Part shown: positions 53,020 to 62,131 of the stretch, one piece after another
Layout: every line of letters begins with the position of its first letter
Position numbering within the stretch: position 1 is the stretch's first letter
Assembly: GCA_000719105.1 (NCBI GenBank)
Contig: JODX01000001.1
Coordinates: 248,001-312,000 of the forward strand
Origin: Streptomyces sclerotialus
GTDB taxonomy: Bacteria; Actinomycetota; Actinomycetes; Streptomycetales; Streptomycetaceae
DNA length: 64,000 bases
Direction of reading: 5' to 3'
Notes under the pieces: model-generated
The model's database searches: none
What the model saw: only the letters and a program-made list of their open reading frames with translations
Told to the model about the DNA's origin: nothing
Made by a program: the position numbers and the translations under genes

Positions 53020-54486
53020 ATGCGCAAGGCGCTCAGATGGCTGGTGGCCCTCGCTGTGCTCATAGGCACGCCGAGCACGGCGGGAGTGGCAACCGCCGCC
53101 CAGCCGGAGGCCGACGGCACCTTCACGGGCAGCGGCACCGCCGCCACCGACGACATCAAGGACCGGCTGCTCGCCGTCCCGGGCATGAGCCTGGTCGAGG
53201 AGAAGCCGTACACCGGGTACCGCTTCTTCGTGCTCAACTACACCCAGCCGGTGGACCACCGGCGGCCGTCCAAGGGCACGTTCCAGCAGCGGATCACCGT
53301 GCTGCACAAGGACACCAGCCGCCCGACGGTCTTCTACACCGGCGGCTACAACGTCTCCACGAACCCCAGCCGCCGCGAGCCGACCCAGATCGTGGACGGC
53401 AACCAGGTCTCGATGGAGTACCGCTTCTTCACGCCGTCCCGGCCCGACCCGGCCGACTGGTCCAAGCTCGACATCTGGCAGGCGGCCAGCGACCAGCACC
53501 GTATCTTCGAGGCGCTCAAGCCCGTCTACCCCAAGAACTGGATCTCGACGGGCGGCTCCAAGGGCGGCATGACCGCCACGTACTACGAGCGCTTCTACCC
53601 GCGCGACATGGACGGCGTCGTCGCGTACGTCGCGCCGAACGACGTGGTGAACAAGGAGGACTCGGCGTACGACCGGTTCTTCCGGGAGGTCGGCACGGAG
53701 GAGTGCCGCGACCGGCTGAACGCGGTGCAGCGCGAGGCACTGGTGCGCCGCGCGCCGCTCACGAAGAAGTACAAGGAGTACGCGGCCGCCGAGGGCTACA
53801 CCTTCGACACGATCGGCAGCCTGGACCGGGCGTACGAGGCGGTCGTCCTCGACTACGTGTGGGGCTTCTGGCAGTACAGCACGCTGGCGGACTGCGAGAC
53901 GGACCTGATCCCGGCCGACGCGAAGAACGCGACCGACGAGGAGATCTGGACGTCCGTCGACACGATCTCCGGCTTCTCCGCCTACACGGACCAGGGGCTG
54001 AGCACGTACACGCCGTACTACTACCAGGCGGGTACGCAGCTCGGCGCGCCGACGATCCACTTCCCGCACATCGAGAAGAAGTACGTCCGCTACGGTTACC
54101 AGCCGCCGCGGAACTTCGTGCCCCGTGACATCCCGATGAAGTTCCAGCCGAACGCGATGCGCGACGTGGACACCTGGGTGCGGAACAACGCCCGCCAGAT
54201 GCTCTTCGTGTACGGCGAGAACGACCCGTGGGGCGCCGAGCCGTTCCACCTCGGGAAGAAGGCGCGCGACTCGTACGTCCTCACGGCCCCCGGTGCCAAC
54301 CACGGTGCCAACGTGGCGGGTCTGGTGCAGTCCGAGCGCGACCTGGCGACCGCCCGCATCCTGGAGTGGGCGGGTGTGGCGTCGGCGGCGGTCCAGGCCG
54401 ACCCGGACGCCGCGAAGCCGCTGGCCAAGTACGACGCGAAGCTCGACAAGCACGGTGCCGAGCGGGAGCCGAAGCTGCGGCCGTAG
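53020..54486 (+). CDS. Secreted S37-family (PS-10) tri/tetrapeptidyl aminopeptidase
   Basis: The 488-residue exported serine peptidase has a signal peptide (about 1-27, ALRWLVALAVLIGTPSTAGVATAA) and an alpha/beta-hydrolase fold of the S37 type: FFVLNYTQPVDHRRPSKGTF, nucleophile motif STGGSKGGMTATYYERFYP, GENDPWGAEPF (catalytic Asp region) and GANHGANV (catalytic His region). Family members from Streptomyces remove tri/tetrapeptides, often with proline, from proteins. GGGGAGAG lies 6 bases before ATG 53020. It stands alone after a short repeat region. Confidence 0.93.
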   Translation: MRKALRWLVALAVLIGTPSTAGVATAAQPEADGTFTGSGTAATDDIKDRLLAVPGMSLVEEKPYTGYRFFVLNYTQPVDHRRPSKGTFQQRITVLHKDTSRPTVFYTGGYNVSTNPSRREPTQIVDGNQVSMEYRFFTPSRPDPADWSKLDIWQAASDQHRIFEALKPVYPKNWISTGGSKGGMTATYYERFYPRDMDGVVAYVAPNDVVNKEDSAYDRFFREVGTEECRDRLNAVQREALVRRAPLTKKYKEYAAAEGYTFDTIGSLDRAYEAVVLDYVWGFWQYSTLADCETDLIPADAKNATDEEIWTSVDTISGFSAYTDQGLSTYTPYYYQAGTQLGAPTIHFPHIEKKYVRYGYQPPRNFVPRDIPMKFQPNAMRDVDTWVRNNARQMLFVYGENDPWGAEPFHLGKKARDSYVLTAPGANHGANVAGLVQSERDLATARILEWAGVASAAVQADPDAAKPLAKYDAKLDKHGAEREPKLRP

Positions 54487-54593
54487 GCGTGGGTGCGTGA
54501 CATGGGGGCGCGGTCCGGCGGGTCACCGCCGGGCCGCGCCGCCGTTCCGTCACCGCGTCACCGCGTCACCGCGTCACCGCATCACGGAGAACC

Positions 54594-55235
54594 TCACACC
54601 GGCCGGGCGCACCCCACCGGCTTCGCCCCGCCGAGCTCCACGTACAGGGCGGTCGTGCCGGGGCACGCGGAACGTTTCTTGACGGCCTCCGTCACCTTGT
54701 ACTCGGGCGCGTGCTTGCCCTTGCCGTCGCAGGCGGTCTCGCGGGCCTCGCCCTCGCCCGCGCCGTAGACGCAGTCGCCGACGATCGTGCGCGGCCCGCC
54801 CCCGCCGCCCGGGTCGCCGGGGTGGGGCGGCTGGAGCTTGCGCATACAGGCGTAGCCCTGGGTGACCCTGCCGTCGCCGTCCTCGTCGTGGGTGGCACCG
54901 GGCGCGCTGATGTGGAGGACGAAGTCCGTGGTCCCCGGGCAGGCCGGGCCCTCGGAGACCTTGCCGTCGTGCCGGGCCACCACGCGCGCCGCCGCCCGCT
55001 CGCCCGCGCAGGACACCTCCGTGAAGCTGGTCGTCCCGAAGGAACTGCACTCGTCGACCCCGAGGAAGACCTCCCCGTACACGTACTCGGAGGACCGCGC
55101 CGCCGTCGCCGCACCGGCCTCCTGTCCGGACCCGGAGGTGTCCGACGACTGCTGACAGCCGGTCAGTACGGCCACCGCGGCCACGACGGCCGCCAGTCCG
55201 GCCCGCGGCACACCCCGTAAGCCTCGCGTGATCAT
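54594..55235 (-). CDS. Lipoprotein with two related cysteine-containing repeats
   Basis: This 213-residue lipoprotein has lipobox VLTGC with Cys27. The mature part contains two similar modules, roughly residues 45-110 and 140-205. Each has a C-containing first half and ends with a C-P-G-T-T-x2-x-L/V motif: PACPGTTDFVLHIS and SACPGTTALYVELG. A Gly/Pro-rich hinge lies between them. This suggests an internal duplication. I know such proteins only as Streptomyces hypothetical lipoproteins. Confidence 0.78.
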   Translation of the reverse strand: MITRGLRGVPRAGLAAVVAAVAVLTGCQQSSDTSGSGQEAGAATAARSSEYVYGEVFLGVDECSSFGTTSFTEVSCAGERAAARVVARHDGKVSEGPACPGTTDFVLHISAPGATHDEDGDGRVTQGYACMRKLQPPHPGDPGGGGGPRTIVGDCVYGAGEGEARETACDGKGKHAPEYKVTEAVKKRSACPGTTALYVELGGAKPVGCARPV

Positions 55236-55368
55236 CGTCCCCGCCCCCCGGTCGCCGGCCCCCGGCACACATCCCCCCATCCAGCGTGACCCGGTGGGGG
55301 GAGCCACGCCAGACGTGGGGGACGCTTTGCGTTGACCGGGCAGGCGTCGCGCGGTAGGGGGCGTAGGG

Positions 55369-57297
55369 CTAGTACGACAGTCCGTACCCGACCGGGTACA
55401 GCACCTGTGCCGGGTCGTCCGCCCGCTGCACCGGCACCGGCAGTCTCCCGCGCGGCGCCACGTGGCCGGCCAGCACCCGGGCGGCGGCCCGCACCTCGAC
55501 GTCCGTCCAGGAGTACGTCGCCAGGAGCGCGCCGACGCCGGGGAGGTGGGCCACGTCGTACGGGTTGCGGACGGCGACCGCGACGACCGGTACCCCGGTG
55601 GCGGCGAGCCGCTCCACGAGCGTCTTCTGCGCACTGGCCGCTGTGACGTTGTACGTCGTCACGACCACGGCGTCCTTGCCCTGGGCCGCCGCCACCGCCC
55701 GGTCGACGACCGCTGCCGAGGGTGCCGTGCCGGTGGACAGGACCGTGGTGGTGAAGCCGAGTTCGGCGAGGGCGCCCGCGAGGACGGTGGTGGGCGGGCC
55801 CGTGGTGCCCGACGGGGAGGCCGGATCGGCGCCGACGACCAGGACGTCGCGGTGCGTACGGCGGGACAGCGGCAACAGGCCCCGCTCGTTGACCAGCAGG
55901 GTCGTCGTGCGCTCGGCGATGCGGTCCGCGGCCGCGAGGTGCCTGCGCGTGCCCACCACCCGGTCCACGCCCGCCTTGCCCGCGTACGGGTCGTCGAACA
56001 GCCCCAGCCGCGACTTCAGCCGCAGGATCCGCAGGACCGACTCGTCGAGGCGCGCCTCGGTGAGCTCGCCGTCGCCCACGGCCCGCAGCACCGCGTTCCA
56101 GGCGACGTCCAGGGAGGGCGGGTTGAGGAGCTGGTCGACGCCCGCCTTCAGCGCGAGCACCGGCACCCGGTCGTCGCCGTACGTCTGGCGTACGCCCTCC
56201 ATGCCGAGCGAGTCCGTCACCACGACGCCGTCGTAGCCGAGTTCCTTGCGCAGGACGCCGGTGAGGATCGGCCGGGAGAGGGTGGCGGGATCGCCGGACG
56301 GGTCGAGGGCCGGCACGGCGATGTGCGCCGTCATGATCGAGTCGATGCCGGCCCGGACGGCGGCCCGGAACGGCGGTGCGTCCAGCCGCGACCACTCCTC
56401 CCGGGTGTGCCTGATCTCGGGGAAGTCGATGTGGCTGTCGGTGGCGGTGTCGCCGTGCCCCGGGAAGTGCTTGGCCGTGGCCGCGATCCCGGCGCTCTCG
56501 TACCCCTTCACCTGGGCCGTCACGAACTCCGCCACCGCCTGCGGATCGGCGCCGAAGGAGCGGACGCCGATGACCGGGTTGGCCGGGTTGACGTTGACGT
56601 CGGCGACCGGGGCGTAGTCCTGGCGGATGCCCATCGCGCGCAGTTCGGCGCCCGCGATCCGGCCCGCCTCGCGGGCGGCGCTCCGCGAGCCGCCGGCCCC
56701 GAGGGCCATCGCGCCGGGGAACAGGGTGGCGGGCTTGCCGATGCGCGCCACTATCCCGTGCTCCTGGTCGGTGGAGACGAGGACGGGCAGCCCGCGGGGC
56801 AGGCCGAGCGAGGCCCGCTGGATCCCGTTCGACAGGTCCGCGATCTGGTGCGGGTCACGGGTGTTGTGCGCCCACGCGAAGTAGATGATGCCGCCGACCC
56901 GGTACTTGGCGATCAGTTCGGCGGCCGTCCGTACGCCGATCTCCTTGAGGTTGGCGTCGATGTCCGCCTGGTCCGGCGCGGTCGCCGAGTGGCCGTACAC
57001 GCGCATCACGAAGAGCTGGCCGACCTTCTCCTCCAGCGTCATGCGGGAGATGAGGGCGCGGAGTCGTCCGTCGCCGCCGGGACGGCCGGGAGCCGCGTGC
57101 GCCGGAACCGCGTGTGCGCCGAGGGCGGCGGTGACGCCCGCGGTCGCGGCGAGAACGGTTCGTCTGGAGGGCCGGGCGGTGCCTCTCGCGCCGGCGGCCG
57201 GGCCGCCGGAGGCCGCACCGCCGGAGTCGGTGTCCCCGGTGCCGGACCCGGTGCTTCCAGTGCCGGATGTGGTGTTTCCCGTGCTGGAGTCGCGCAT
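55369..57297 (-). CDS. GH3 family beta-N-acetylhexosaminidase, Tat-exported
   Basis: The 642-residue protein is a NagZ-like GH3 enzyme with a C-terminal extra domain. It starts with a Gly/Ser/Thr-rich N-terminus followed by a Tat signal (SRRTVLAATAGVTAALGAHAVPAHA, about 45-69). The GH3 barrel has MTLEEKVGQLFVMRV, STDQEHGIVARI, and the NagZ signature KHFPGHGDTATDSH with the catalytic Asp-His dyad; VTDSLGMEG follows. The C-terminal sandwich ends in VLYPVGYGLSY. AAGGAAGGAG precedes ATG 57297. It should act on N-acetylglucosamine-containing glycans outside the cell, complementing the GH20 enzyme at the other end of the window. It may be regulated by the inverted repeats upstream. Confidence 0.92.
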   Translation of the reverse strand: MRDSSTGNTTSGTGSTGSGTGDTDSGGAASGGPAAGARGTARPSRRTVLAATAGVTAALGAHAVPAHAAPGRPGGDGRLRALISRMTLEEKVGQLFVMRVYGHSATAPDQADIDANLKEIGVRTAAELIAKYRVGGIIYFAWAHNTRDPHQIADLSNGIQRASLGLPRGLPVLVSTDQEHGIVARIGKPATLFPGAMALGAGGSRSAAREAGRIAGAELRAMGIRQDYAPVADVNVNPANPVIGVRSFGADPQAVAEFVTAQVKGYESAGIAATAKHFPGHGDTATDSHIDFPEIRHTREEWSRLDAPPFRAAVRAGIDSIMTAHIAVPALDPSGDPATLSRPILTGVLRKELGYDGVVVTDSLGMEGVRQTYGDDRVPVLALKAGVDQLLNPPSLDVAWNAVLRAVGDGELTEARLDESVLRILRLKSRLGLFDDPYAGKAGVDRVVGTRRHLAAADRIAERTTTLLVNERGLLPLSRRTHRDVLVVGADPASPSGTTGPPTTVLAGALAELGFTTTVLSTGTAPSAAVVDRAVAAAQGKDAVVVTTYNVTAASAQKTLVERLAATGVPVVAVAVRNPYDVAHLPGVGALLATYSWTDVEVRAAARVLAGHVAPRGRLPVPVQRADDPAQVLYPVGYGLSY

Positions 57298-57336
57298 GTG
57301 CGCTCCTTCCTTGTGAAGGAAACTTCCGAGAGGCCA

Positions 57337-57365
57337 CGAATAGCCGGAAGGTTTCTTACAGTCAA
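57337..57365 (-). promoter_or_regulatory. Probable promoter of the GH3 gene
   Basis: On the minus strand TTGACT (57360-57365) is followed after 17 bases by TATTCG (57337-57342). The -35 is near-consensus and the -10 is weak. Between this and the start lies an imperfect inverted repeat of GGAAACTTCC (57319-57328) with GGAAGGTTTC (57346-57355), the second arm within the promoter spacer, which could be an operator. Confidence 0.5.
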
Positions 57366-57375
57366 GAGAGCGCAC

Positions 57376-57583
57376 AGTGACGCGGGCGGGCGGCGAACCC
57401 GCCGGCGGCCCCCGGAGAAGGGGCCGTCACCGGCGCTGTCGGAGGGGGGCGCGCCGGTGACGGCGTGCTGCCGGCCGCAGACGGCGGAGAGGGTGGTCAG
57501 CGATCGCAGCCAGCAGCGAGGCCGACACCGCACTGCGGAGACTCATCCGGCAGCATGCCCGTTTGACGGGGAGGGGCCGCTCG
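57376..57583. other. Intergenic region upstream of the GH3 gene
   Basis: About 210 bases with no supported gene, between the GH3 promoter and the MHYT terminator hairpin. Confidence 0.6.
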
Positions 57584-57609
57584 GGGTTCCCGCGTTTTCG
57601 CGGAAACCC
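57584..57609 (-). terminator. Hairpin terminator downstream of MHYT gene
   Basis: An 11-bp stem with one mismatch, GGGTTCCCGCG (57584-57594) with CGCGGAAACCC (57599-57609), has a TTTT loop. It is 77 bases after the MHYT stop on the minus strand. Confidence 0.65.
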
Positions 57610-57685
57610 GGAAGTCGGTGCACGGGTGAACCAACGGGATTCAGGGGTCACTTCCGGCCACCGACCACCGGCCACCAGCCGCCAT

Positions 57686-58642
57686 TCACCGGACCATGCC
57701 AATGCCGGTGGGGCCGAGGGCTGGGCCAGGCCAGGGCTGGTCCTGCCGGCCGCCGGGCGCCACCGGGCCCCCGTCCCGCCGCCCGCCGGGCGCAGGCTCG
57801 AAGAAGGAGCCCTCGGGCCGGTGCGGTGCGTGCGGTGCATGTGGTGCGTGCGGTGCGGGGAACTCGGGCAGGCCCCGGACCGCGACCCGCTGCCGGGGCG
57901 CGGACGAAGGCGCGGCCTCCACGTCGCCCATGACCAGCAGCGGGTCGAACATCACCACGGCCCCGGCGATGATCAGGAAGATCACCGGCCCGAGCAGCAT
58001 GGGCAGCAGCAGCGAGGTGGGCGACTGGCCCGTGTACGCGACGGTTCCGGCGTGCAGGTGCACGTCGATGGCGGCCATGCCCGTGTAGTGCATGCCGGAG
58101 ACGGCCAGACCCATCACCAGGCTGGCGCCGAGGCTCGCCAGGAGGCCCCGCACCGAGACGGCCGCCCACAGCGCGGCGGTCGCGGCCGCGATGGCGATCA
58201 GCACGGAGAGCACGACGGTGAACGGGTCGTACCGGAGGGAGCCGTTGAGCTGGATGGCCGCCATGCCCAGGTAGTGCATGGCGGCGACACCGAGTCCCGT
58301 GACGGCCCCCAGCGTCACCCGGGAGACCCCGCGGTAGCCCACGACGAAGACACCGCCGGCGACCACGACGATCGCCACGGCCAGGCTCAGCACCGTCAGC
58401 CCCACGTCGTACTGCATCCGGGTCTCCTCGACCCGGAAGCCGATCATGCCGATGAAGTGCATGGTCCAGATCCCGCACCCGATCGAGGCGGCGCCGGGCG
58501 CCAGCCGGCCGGCCTTCGCGGAGCCCCCACGGACGGACCGGACCACGCAGCGCAGTCCCGGCGCGGCACCCAGGCACGCCATGACGTACGCGGCCACGGG
58601 AGTGACTGCTCCGTAACTGAAGCCGCCGACGGTCCCTTGCAT
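57686..58642 (-). CDS. MHYT-domain integral membrane sensor protein
   Basis: The 318-residue protein has about seven transmembrane helices in its first 240 residues. Three MHYT motifs (MHFIGM, MHYLGM and MHYTGM) are spaced by about 60-65 residues; they are thought to bind copper and sense oxygen, CO or NO. The C-terminal 75 residues are a cytoplasmic Pro/Gly/His-rich tail with a repeated APH tripeptide (APHAPHAPHAPH). No GGDEF or kinase domain is attached, so any signalling output must be through partners. The gene is alone. Confidence 0.9.
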   Translation of the reverse strand: MQGTVGGFSYGAVTPVAAYVMACLGAAPGLRCVVRSVRGGSAKAGRLAPGAASIGCGIWTMHFIGMIGFRVEETRMQYDVGLTVLSLAVAIVVVAGGVFVVGYRGVSRVTLGAVTGLGVAAMHYLGMAAIQLNGSLRYDPFTVVLSVLIAIAAATAALWAAVSVRGLLASLGASLVMGLAVSGMHYTGMAAIDVHLHAGTVAYTGQSPTSLLLPMLLGPVIFLIIAGAVVMFDPLLVMGDVEAAPSSAPRQRVAVRGLPEFPAPHAPHAPHAPHRPEGSFFEPAPGGRRDGGPVAPGGRQDQPWPGPALGPTGIGMVR

Positions 58643-58700
58643 CAGCCGGTCCCCCGAAAAACGGCCCTTTGCCCGCGCCTGGGCAGTGGACCGCCTGCTG

Positions 58701-59501
58701 TCAGGCGGCTTCGTTCAGCAGGCGCGCCAGATGCTCCCGCCCCGCCACGAGCAGTCCGGGGAGCGGTGCGGCACCCTCGTACCACCGCTTCTCGTACTCC
58801 CAGCACAGCCAGCCGTCCCAGCCCTCCCGGGAGAGCAGGTCCACGCACTCGGTGAGCGGCAGCACGCCCGCGCCGAGCGGCAGGGGAGTGGTGTCGTCGG
58901 CCGAGGCGATGTCCTTGACCTGCACATATCCCAAGTGCGGGGAGAGGGCGGCGTAGGTCGACGCCGGCTGCTCACCGCCCAGCCAGGTATGCATGACGTC
59001 CCAGAGCGCACCGACCTGACGGTGCCCGACCAGGCCGAGGACGCGCATGGCGTCGGCGCCCGTACGGTGCGAGTCGTGGGTCTCCAGCAGGATGCGCACC
59101 CCGGCGTCGGTGGCGTACTGCGCCGCCGTGCCGAGCCGCCGGGCCGCCGTCGCGTCCGCCTCGGCGGCGTCCTGCTCCTCGCCGCCGCCCGGGAAGACGC
59201 GCACGAACGGGGCGCCCAGGTCCCGTGCCAGGTCGAGGAGTTCGCGCAGCTCGGCGAGGACGGGCTCGTCGTCGCCCGGTGCCGCCACGCGCGCGTACCC
59301 CGCGAGGCCGAGGACCTCCACGCCCGCCGTCTTGAACTCCGCGGCCGCCTCGGCACGTTCACCGGCGGTGAGTCCGGTGTGCACGGGTTCCTCGGGGTGT
59401 GTGCGGAGTTCGACGCCGTGGTAGCCGTACTCGGCCGCCAGGCGGACGACGTCGGACAGGGGGAGACCGGGGACGCCGAGAGTGGAGAAAGCCAGTTTCA
59501 C
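58701..59501 (-). CDS. Sugar phosphate isomerase/epimerase family TIM-barrel protein
   Basis: The 266-residue protein is of the AP-endonuclease-2/xylose-isomerase-like superfamily: LAFSTLGVPGLPLSDVVRLAAEYGYHGVELR at the start, RILLETHDSHRTG with metal-ligand Glu/His, ALWDVMHTW, YVQVKDIA and WLCWEYEKRW. It should isomerise or epimerise a keto-sugar or inositol derivative with a divalent metal. GTG 59501 has GAGGTGGG upstream. It is one of several sugar-catabolism genes here (LacI, Gfo/Idh/MocA, DUF993), although the MarR-GNAT and LacI genes stand between it and them. Confidence 0.88.
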   Translation of the reverse strand: MKLAFSTLGVPGLPLSDVVRLAAEYGYHGVELRTHPEEPVHTGLTAGERAEAAAEFKTAGVEVLGLAGYARVAAPGDDEPVLAELRELLDLARDLGAPFVRVFPGGGEEQDAAEADATAARRLGTAAQYATDAGVRILLETHDSHRTGADAMRVLGLVGHRQVGALWDVMHTWLGGEQPASTYAALSPHLGYVQVKDIASADDTTPLPLGAGVLPLTECVDLLSREGWDGWLCWEYEKRWYEGAAPLPGLLVAGREHLARLLNEAA

Positions 59502-59565
59502 GAATCCCACCTCGCTGGGGGTCAGTGGCGTGGCATGCGGCACGGCATGCGGCGGACGATACCCG

Positions 59566-60516
59566 TCACTCCTGCCCACTGTGCAGGGCCAGACGCCAGT
59601 CCTGGCCGACCAGGTCCGCGCCGAAGGAGTGATGCGGCTCCTCGGCCACGAGGACGAAGCCGTGACGCCGGTAGAGCCGACGGGCCGCCGTGAGGCAGTC
59701 GTTCGTCCACAGGACCAGCTCGCGGTAGCCGGCCGCGCGCGCGAAGTCGACGCAGGCGCGGACCAGCCGGTCGCCGATGCCGAGCCCCCGTGCGTCCGGC
59801 TCGACCAGCAGCAGCCGCAGACGGGCGGTGTCCGGTGCCTCGTCGCGTACGCACATCACGGATCCGGCGGGCCGCCCGTCCGCCTCGGCGATCCACACCC
59901 GCTCCAGACGCGGATCGTGGTTCCCGGCGAAGTCGGCGACGATCCGGGCGACCAGGCCCTCGTACTCGGCGTTCCAGCCGTACTCCGCCGCGTAGAGCTC
60001 CCCGTTGCGCTGCACGATCCAGCCCAGGTCGCCGGGTCCGGGCTCACGCAGCACGACGTCCGGCGAGCGGGTCGGGCGGCCGTCGGAGAGGATCGTGCGG
60101 ATCGTGCCCATGGCCTCGGTGAGCCGGGGGCGGTCGGCGGCGGGGACGCGCGACAGCAGCGCGCCCACCGCTTCGTCGGACCGCTCGCTCAGCAGGCCGG
60201 CCGCCTCGCGCCCGCGCGCGGTGAGGGCGACCTGGAGGCGCCGGGAGTCGCGCGCCGAGGGTGTCCGCTCGACCAGCCCGTCCTGCTCGAACCCGGTCAG
60301 CAGCCGGCTCAGGTACCCCGAGTCCAGCGACAGTCCGGCGCGCAGGTCCGCCGCGTCCGTGTGCGAGGAGTGCGCCAGCTCCCACAGCACGCGGGCCTCG
60401 GTGAGCGTGTACGGGGCGTAGAGCCGGCGGCCATAGTCCAGGGCGCCGATGACGCCGGTGTAGAAGCGGTTGAAGGAGCGGATGTCCTGCACGGCACGCG
60501 TGGTCTGCACGTTCAC
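59566..60516 (-). CDS. MarR-GNAT fusion protein (regulator/acetyltransferase)
   Basis: The first half of this 316-residue protein (about 1-140) is a MarR winged helix: YTLTEARVLWELAHSS, LSLDSGYLSRLLTGFEQDGLVERTPSARDSR. The second half (about 150-316) is a GNAT acetyltransferase: AEYGWNAEYEGLVARIVADF, DARGLGIGDRLVRACVDFARAAGY (acetyl-CoA loop GLGIGDRL) and LYRRHGFVL. Such fusions are widespread in actinobacteria, but their targets are unknown. The GTG start is preceded by GGGGTGAG. It lies between the TIM-barrel and LacI genes on the same strand, with about 64 and 94 bases on each side. Confidence 0.9.
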   Translation of the reverse strand: MNVQTTRAVQDIRSFNRFYTGVIGALDYGRRLYAPYTLTEARVLWELAHSSHTDAADLRAGLSLDSGYLSRLLTGFEQDGLVERTPSARDSRRLQVALTARGREAAGLLSERSDEAVGALLSRVPAADRPRLTEAMGTIRTILSDGRPTRSPDVVLREPGPGDLGWIVQRNGELYAAEYGWNAEYEGLVARIVADFAGNHDPRLERVWIAEADGRPAGSVMCVRDEAPDTARLRLLLVEPDARGLGIGDRLVRACVDFARAAGYRELVLWTNDCLTAARRLYRRHGFVLVAEEPHHSFGADLVGQDWRLALHSGQE

Positions 60517-60610
60517 GATCGCTCACCCCAGCCTGAATCGCTGACTCAGTCAGAGAAACTGTGCTCCGAGCGTACGTCCGACCCGCCCCCCGGTCCACAT
60601 TGGCCGTGGC

Positions 60611-61651
60611 TCACTCCCGCGGCGCCCCCGTGGACCCCCGCACCGTCAGCTCGCCGTCCACCACCGCGATGCCGCCCGCCGGAGGCTCCTCGCGGCCCAT
60701 CGCGATACGGCCGGCGCGGGCGCCCGCCTCGGCCAGCGGGAGGTGGACCGTGGTCAGCGCGGGCACCGCGTCGATGCTGAACGGCAGGTCGTCGAAGCCG
60801 GCCACCGACACGTCGTCCGGGATGCGCAGCCCCGAGTCCCGCAGCGCGGCGCACGCGCCCAGCGCGACGGTGTCGTTGGCCGCGACCACGGCCGTGATCG
60901 ACGGGTCGCGGCGGAGCAGTTCGAGGGTGGCCTCGTAGCCGGAGTGGCGGTCGTAGCGGCCGTGCACCGTGCGCCGGGGGTCGTCCTCGATGCCGGCGGC
61001 GGCGAGTGCGTCGCGGTGGCCCTCCAGGCGGTGACGGGTGGTCGTGCGCTCCTCGGGCCCGGCGATGTAGCCGAGGCGGCGGTGGCCGAGGCCGATGAGG
61101 TGCTCGGTGAGCCGCTGTCCGCCGCCGCGGTTGTCGAAGGTGAGGGCGATCGCCTCCGGGGCCGGCGGGCGCCCGCACAGCACCACCCGGGTGCCCGCGT
61201 CCGCCAGTTTCCGCAGCTTGCTGCCGACCGCGGCGACGTGTGCCGCGTCCTCGACGGCGCCGCCGGTGAGGACGACCGCGGCGGCGCGCTGGCGCTGGAG
61301 GAGGGTGAGGTAGGTCAGTTCGCGCTCCGGGGAGCCGCCCGTGTTGCACACGACGGCCAGCCGCTCCCCGCCCGCGCGCCCGCCCGGCCCGCCGATCTCG
61401 GCCTGGATCGCGCTCGCCATGATCCCGAAGAAGGGGTCGGCGATGTCGTTCACCAGGATGCCGACGAGATCGGAGGTGGCGGCCGCGAGCGCGCTCGCGG
61501 GGCCGTTCAGGACGTAGTCCAGCTCGTCCACGGCCCGCAGCACCCGCTCCCGGGTGGACGCGGCCACCGGGTAGTTCCCGTTCAGCACCCGGGAGACGGT
61601 CGCGGGGGACACCTGCGCGCGGGCCGCCACGTCCGCCAGGGTCACAGTCAT
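60611..61651 (-). CDS. LacI-family repressor of the adjacent sugar operon
   Basis: The 346-residue repressor has the LacI helix-turn-helix at 3-50 (TLADVAARAQVSPATVSRVLNG) with the hinge helix (VLNGPASALAA). A periplasmic-binding-protein-like effector domain follows (VGILVNDIADPFFGIM; VVLTGGAVEDA; LGHRRLGYIAGP; TAVVAANDTVALGA; VAGFDDLPFS). It is divergent from the Gfo/Idh/MocA dehydrogenase gene, and GAAAGCGCTTGC in the shared 480-bp gap is the probable operator. The effector is presumably a sugar or polyol of that pathway. Confidence 0.92.
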   Translation of the reverse strand: MTVTLADVAARAQVSPATVSRVLNGNYPVAASTRERVLRAVDELDYVLNGPASALAAATSDLVGILVNDIADPFFGIMASAIQAEIGGPGGRAGGERLAVVCNTGGSPERELTYLTLLQRQRAAAVVLTGGAVEDAAHVAAVGSKLRKLADAGTRVVLCGRPPAPEAIALTFDNRGGGQRLTEHLIGLGHRRLGYIAGPEERTTTRHRLEGHRDALAAAGIEDDPRRTVHGRYDRHSGYEATLELLRRDPSITAVVAANDTVALGACAALRDSGLRIPDDVSVAGFDDLPFSIDAVPALTTVHLPLAEAGARAGRIAMGREEPPAGGIAVVDGELTVRGSTGAPRE

Positions 61652-62131
61652 CGTTCGCCGCCCATTGTCAGTCGTCCTCCGGTCCTCACCGCGTTCGTCC
61701 GGGCCCGCCTCGGGTCCGCTCGGCACCGCGTCGGCGCCGTCTCGTCATCGCCCGCCCCGGGCCGTACGGGCACCGGAACGGCCGCGTGATCAGCCGTACA
61801 GACGCCCGTACGACGGCGCCGGTTGCCATGGGGCACCGGTTGCCGTGCACCGGCGCGTGACCACCGCTTCCGCCGGCTCTCGTGCGCCGCCCGCGAGCTG
61901 CCCGCGCGCCGCCCACGGTCAAGTCCTACACGAAACCGCGCATCTCTCACCTCGCGCGGTCTTGTCCGATCCGCCGCACAGAGGCTAGCGTCTCCTCCCA
62001 TAGAAAGCGCTTGCTGTCACGCTCATCCGGGTGGGCGTACGCGGCGCAGGACGCGTACGGACGCACGAACGGCAGGGCGACGTACGGACGCGACGCGGAG
62101 CGAAACGCGGCGCACGAACGAAGGGAATGAC
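61652..62131. promoter_or_regulatory. Divergent promoter region of LacI and Gfo genes, with promoter and operator
   Basis: No gene lies here. TTGTCC (61962-61967) and TAGCGT (61986-61991) with 18 bases between are a good promoter for the + strand. GAAAGCGCTTGC (62003-62014), a near-palindrome with the central GC of LacI-type operators, lies just downstream of the expected transcript start. The leader to the start at 62132 is about 130 bases. Confidence 0.65.
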
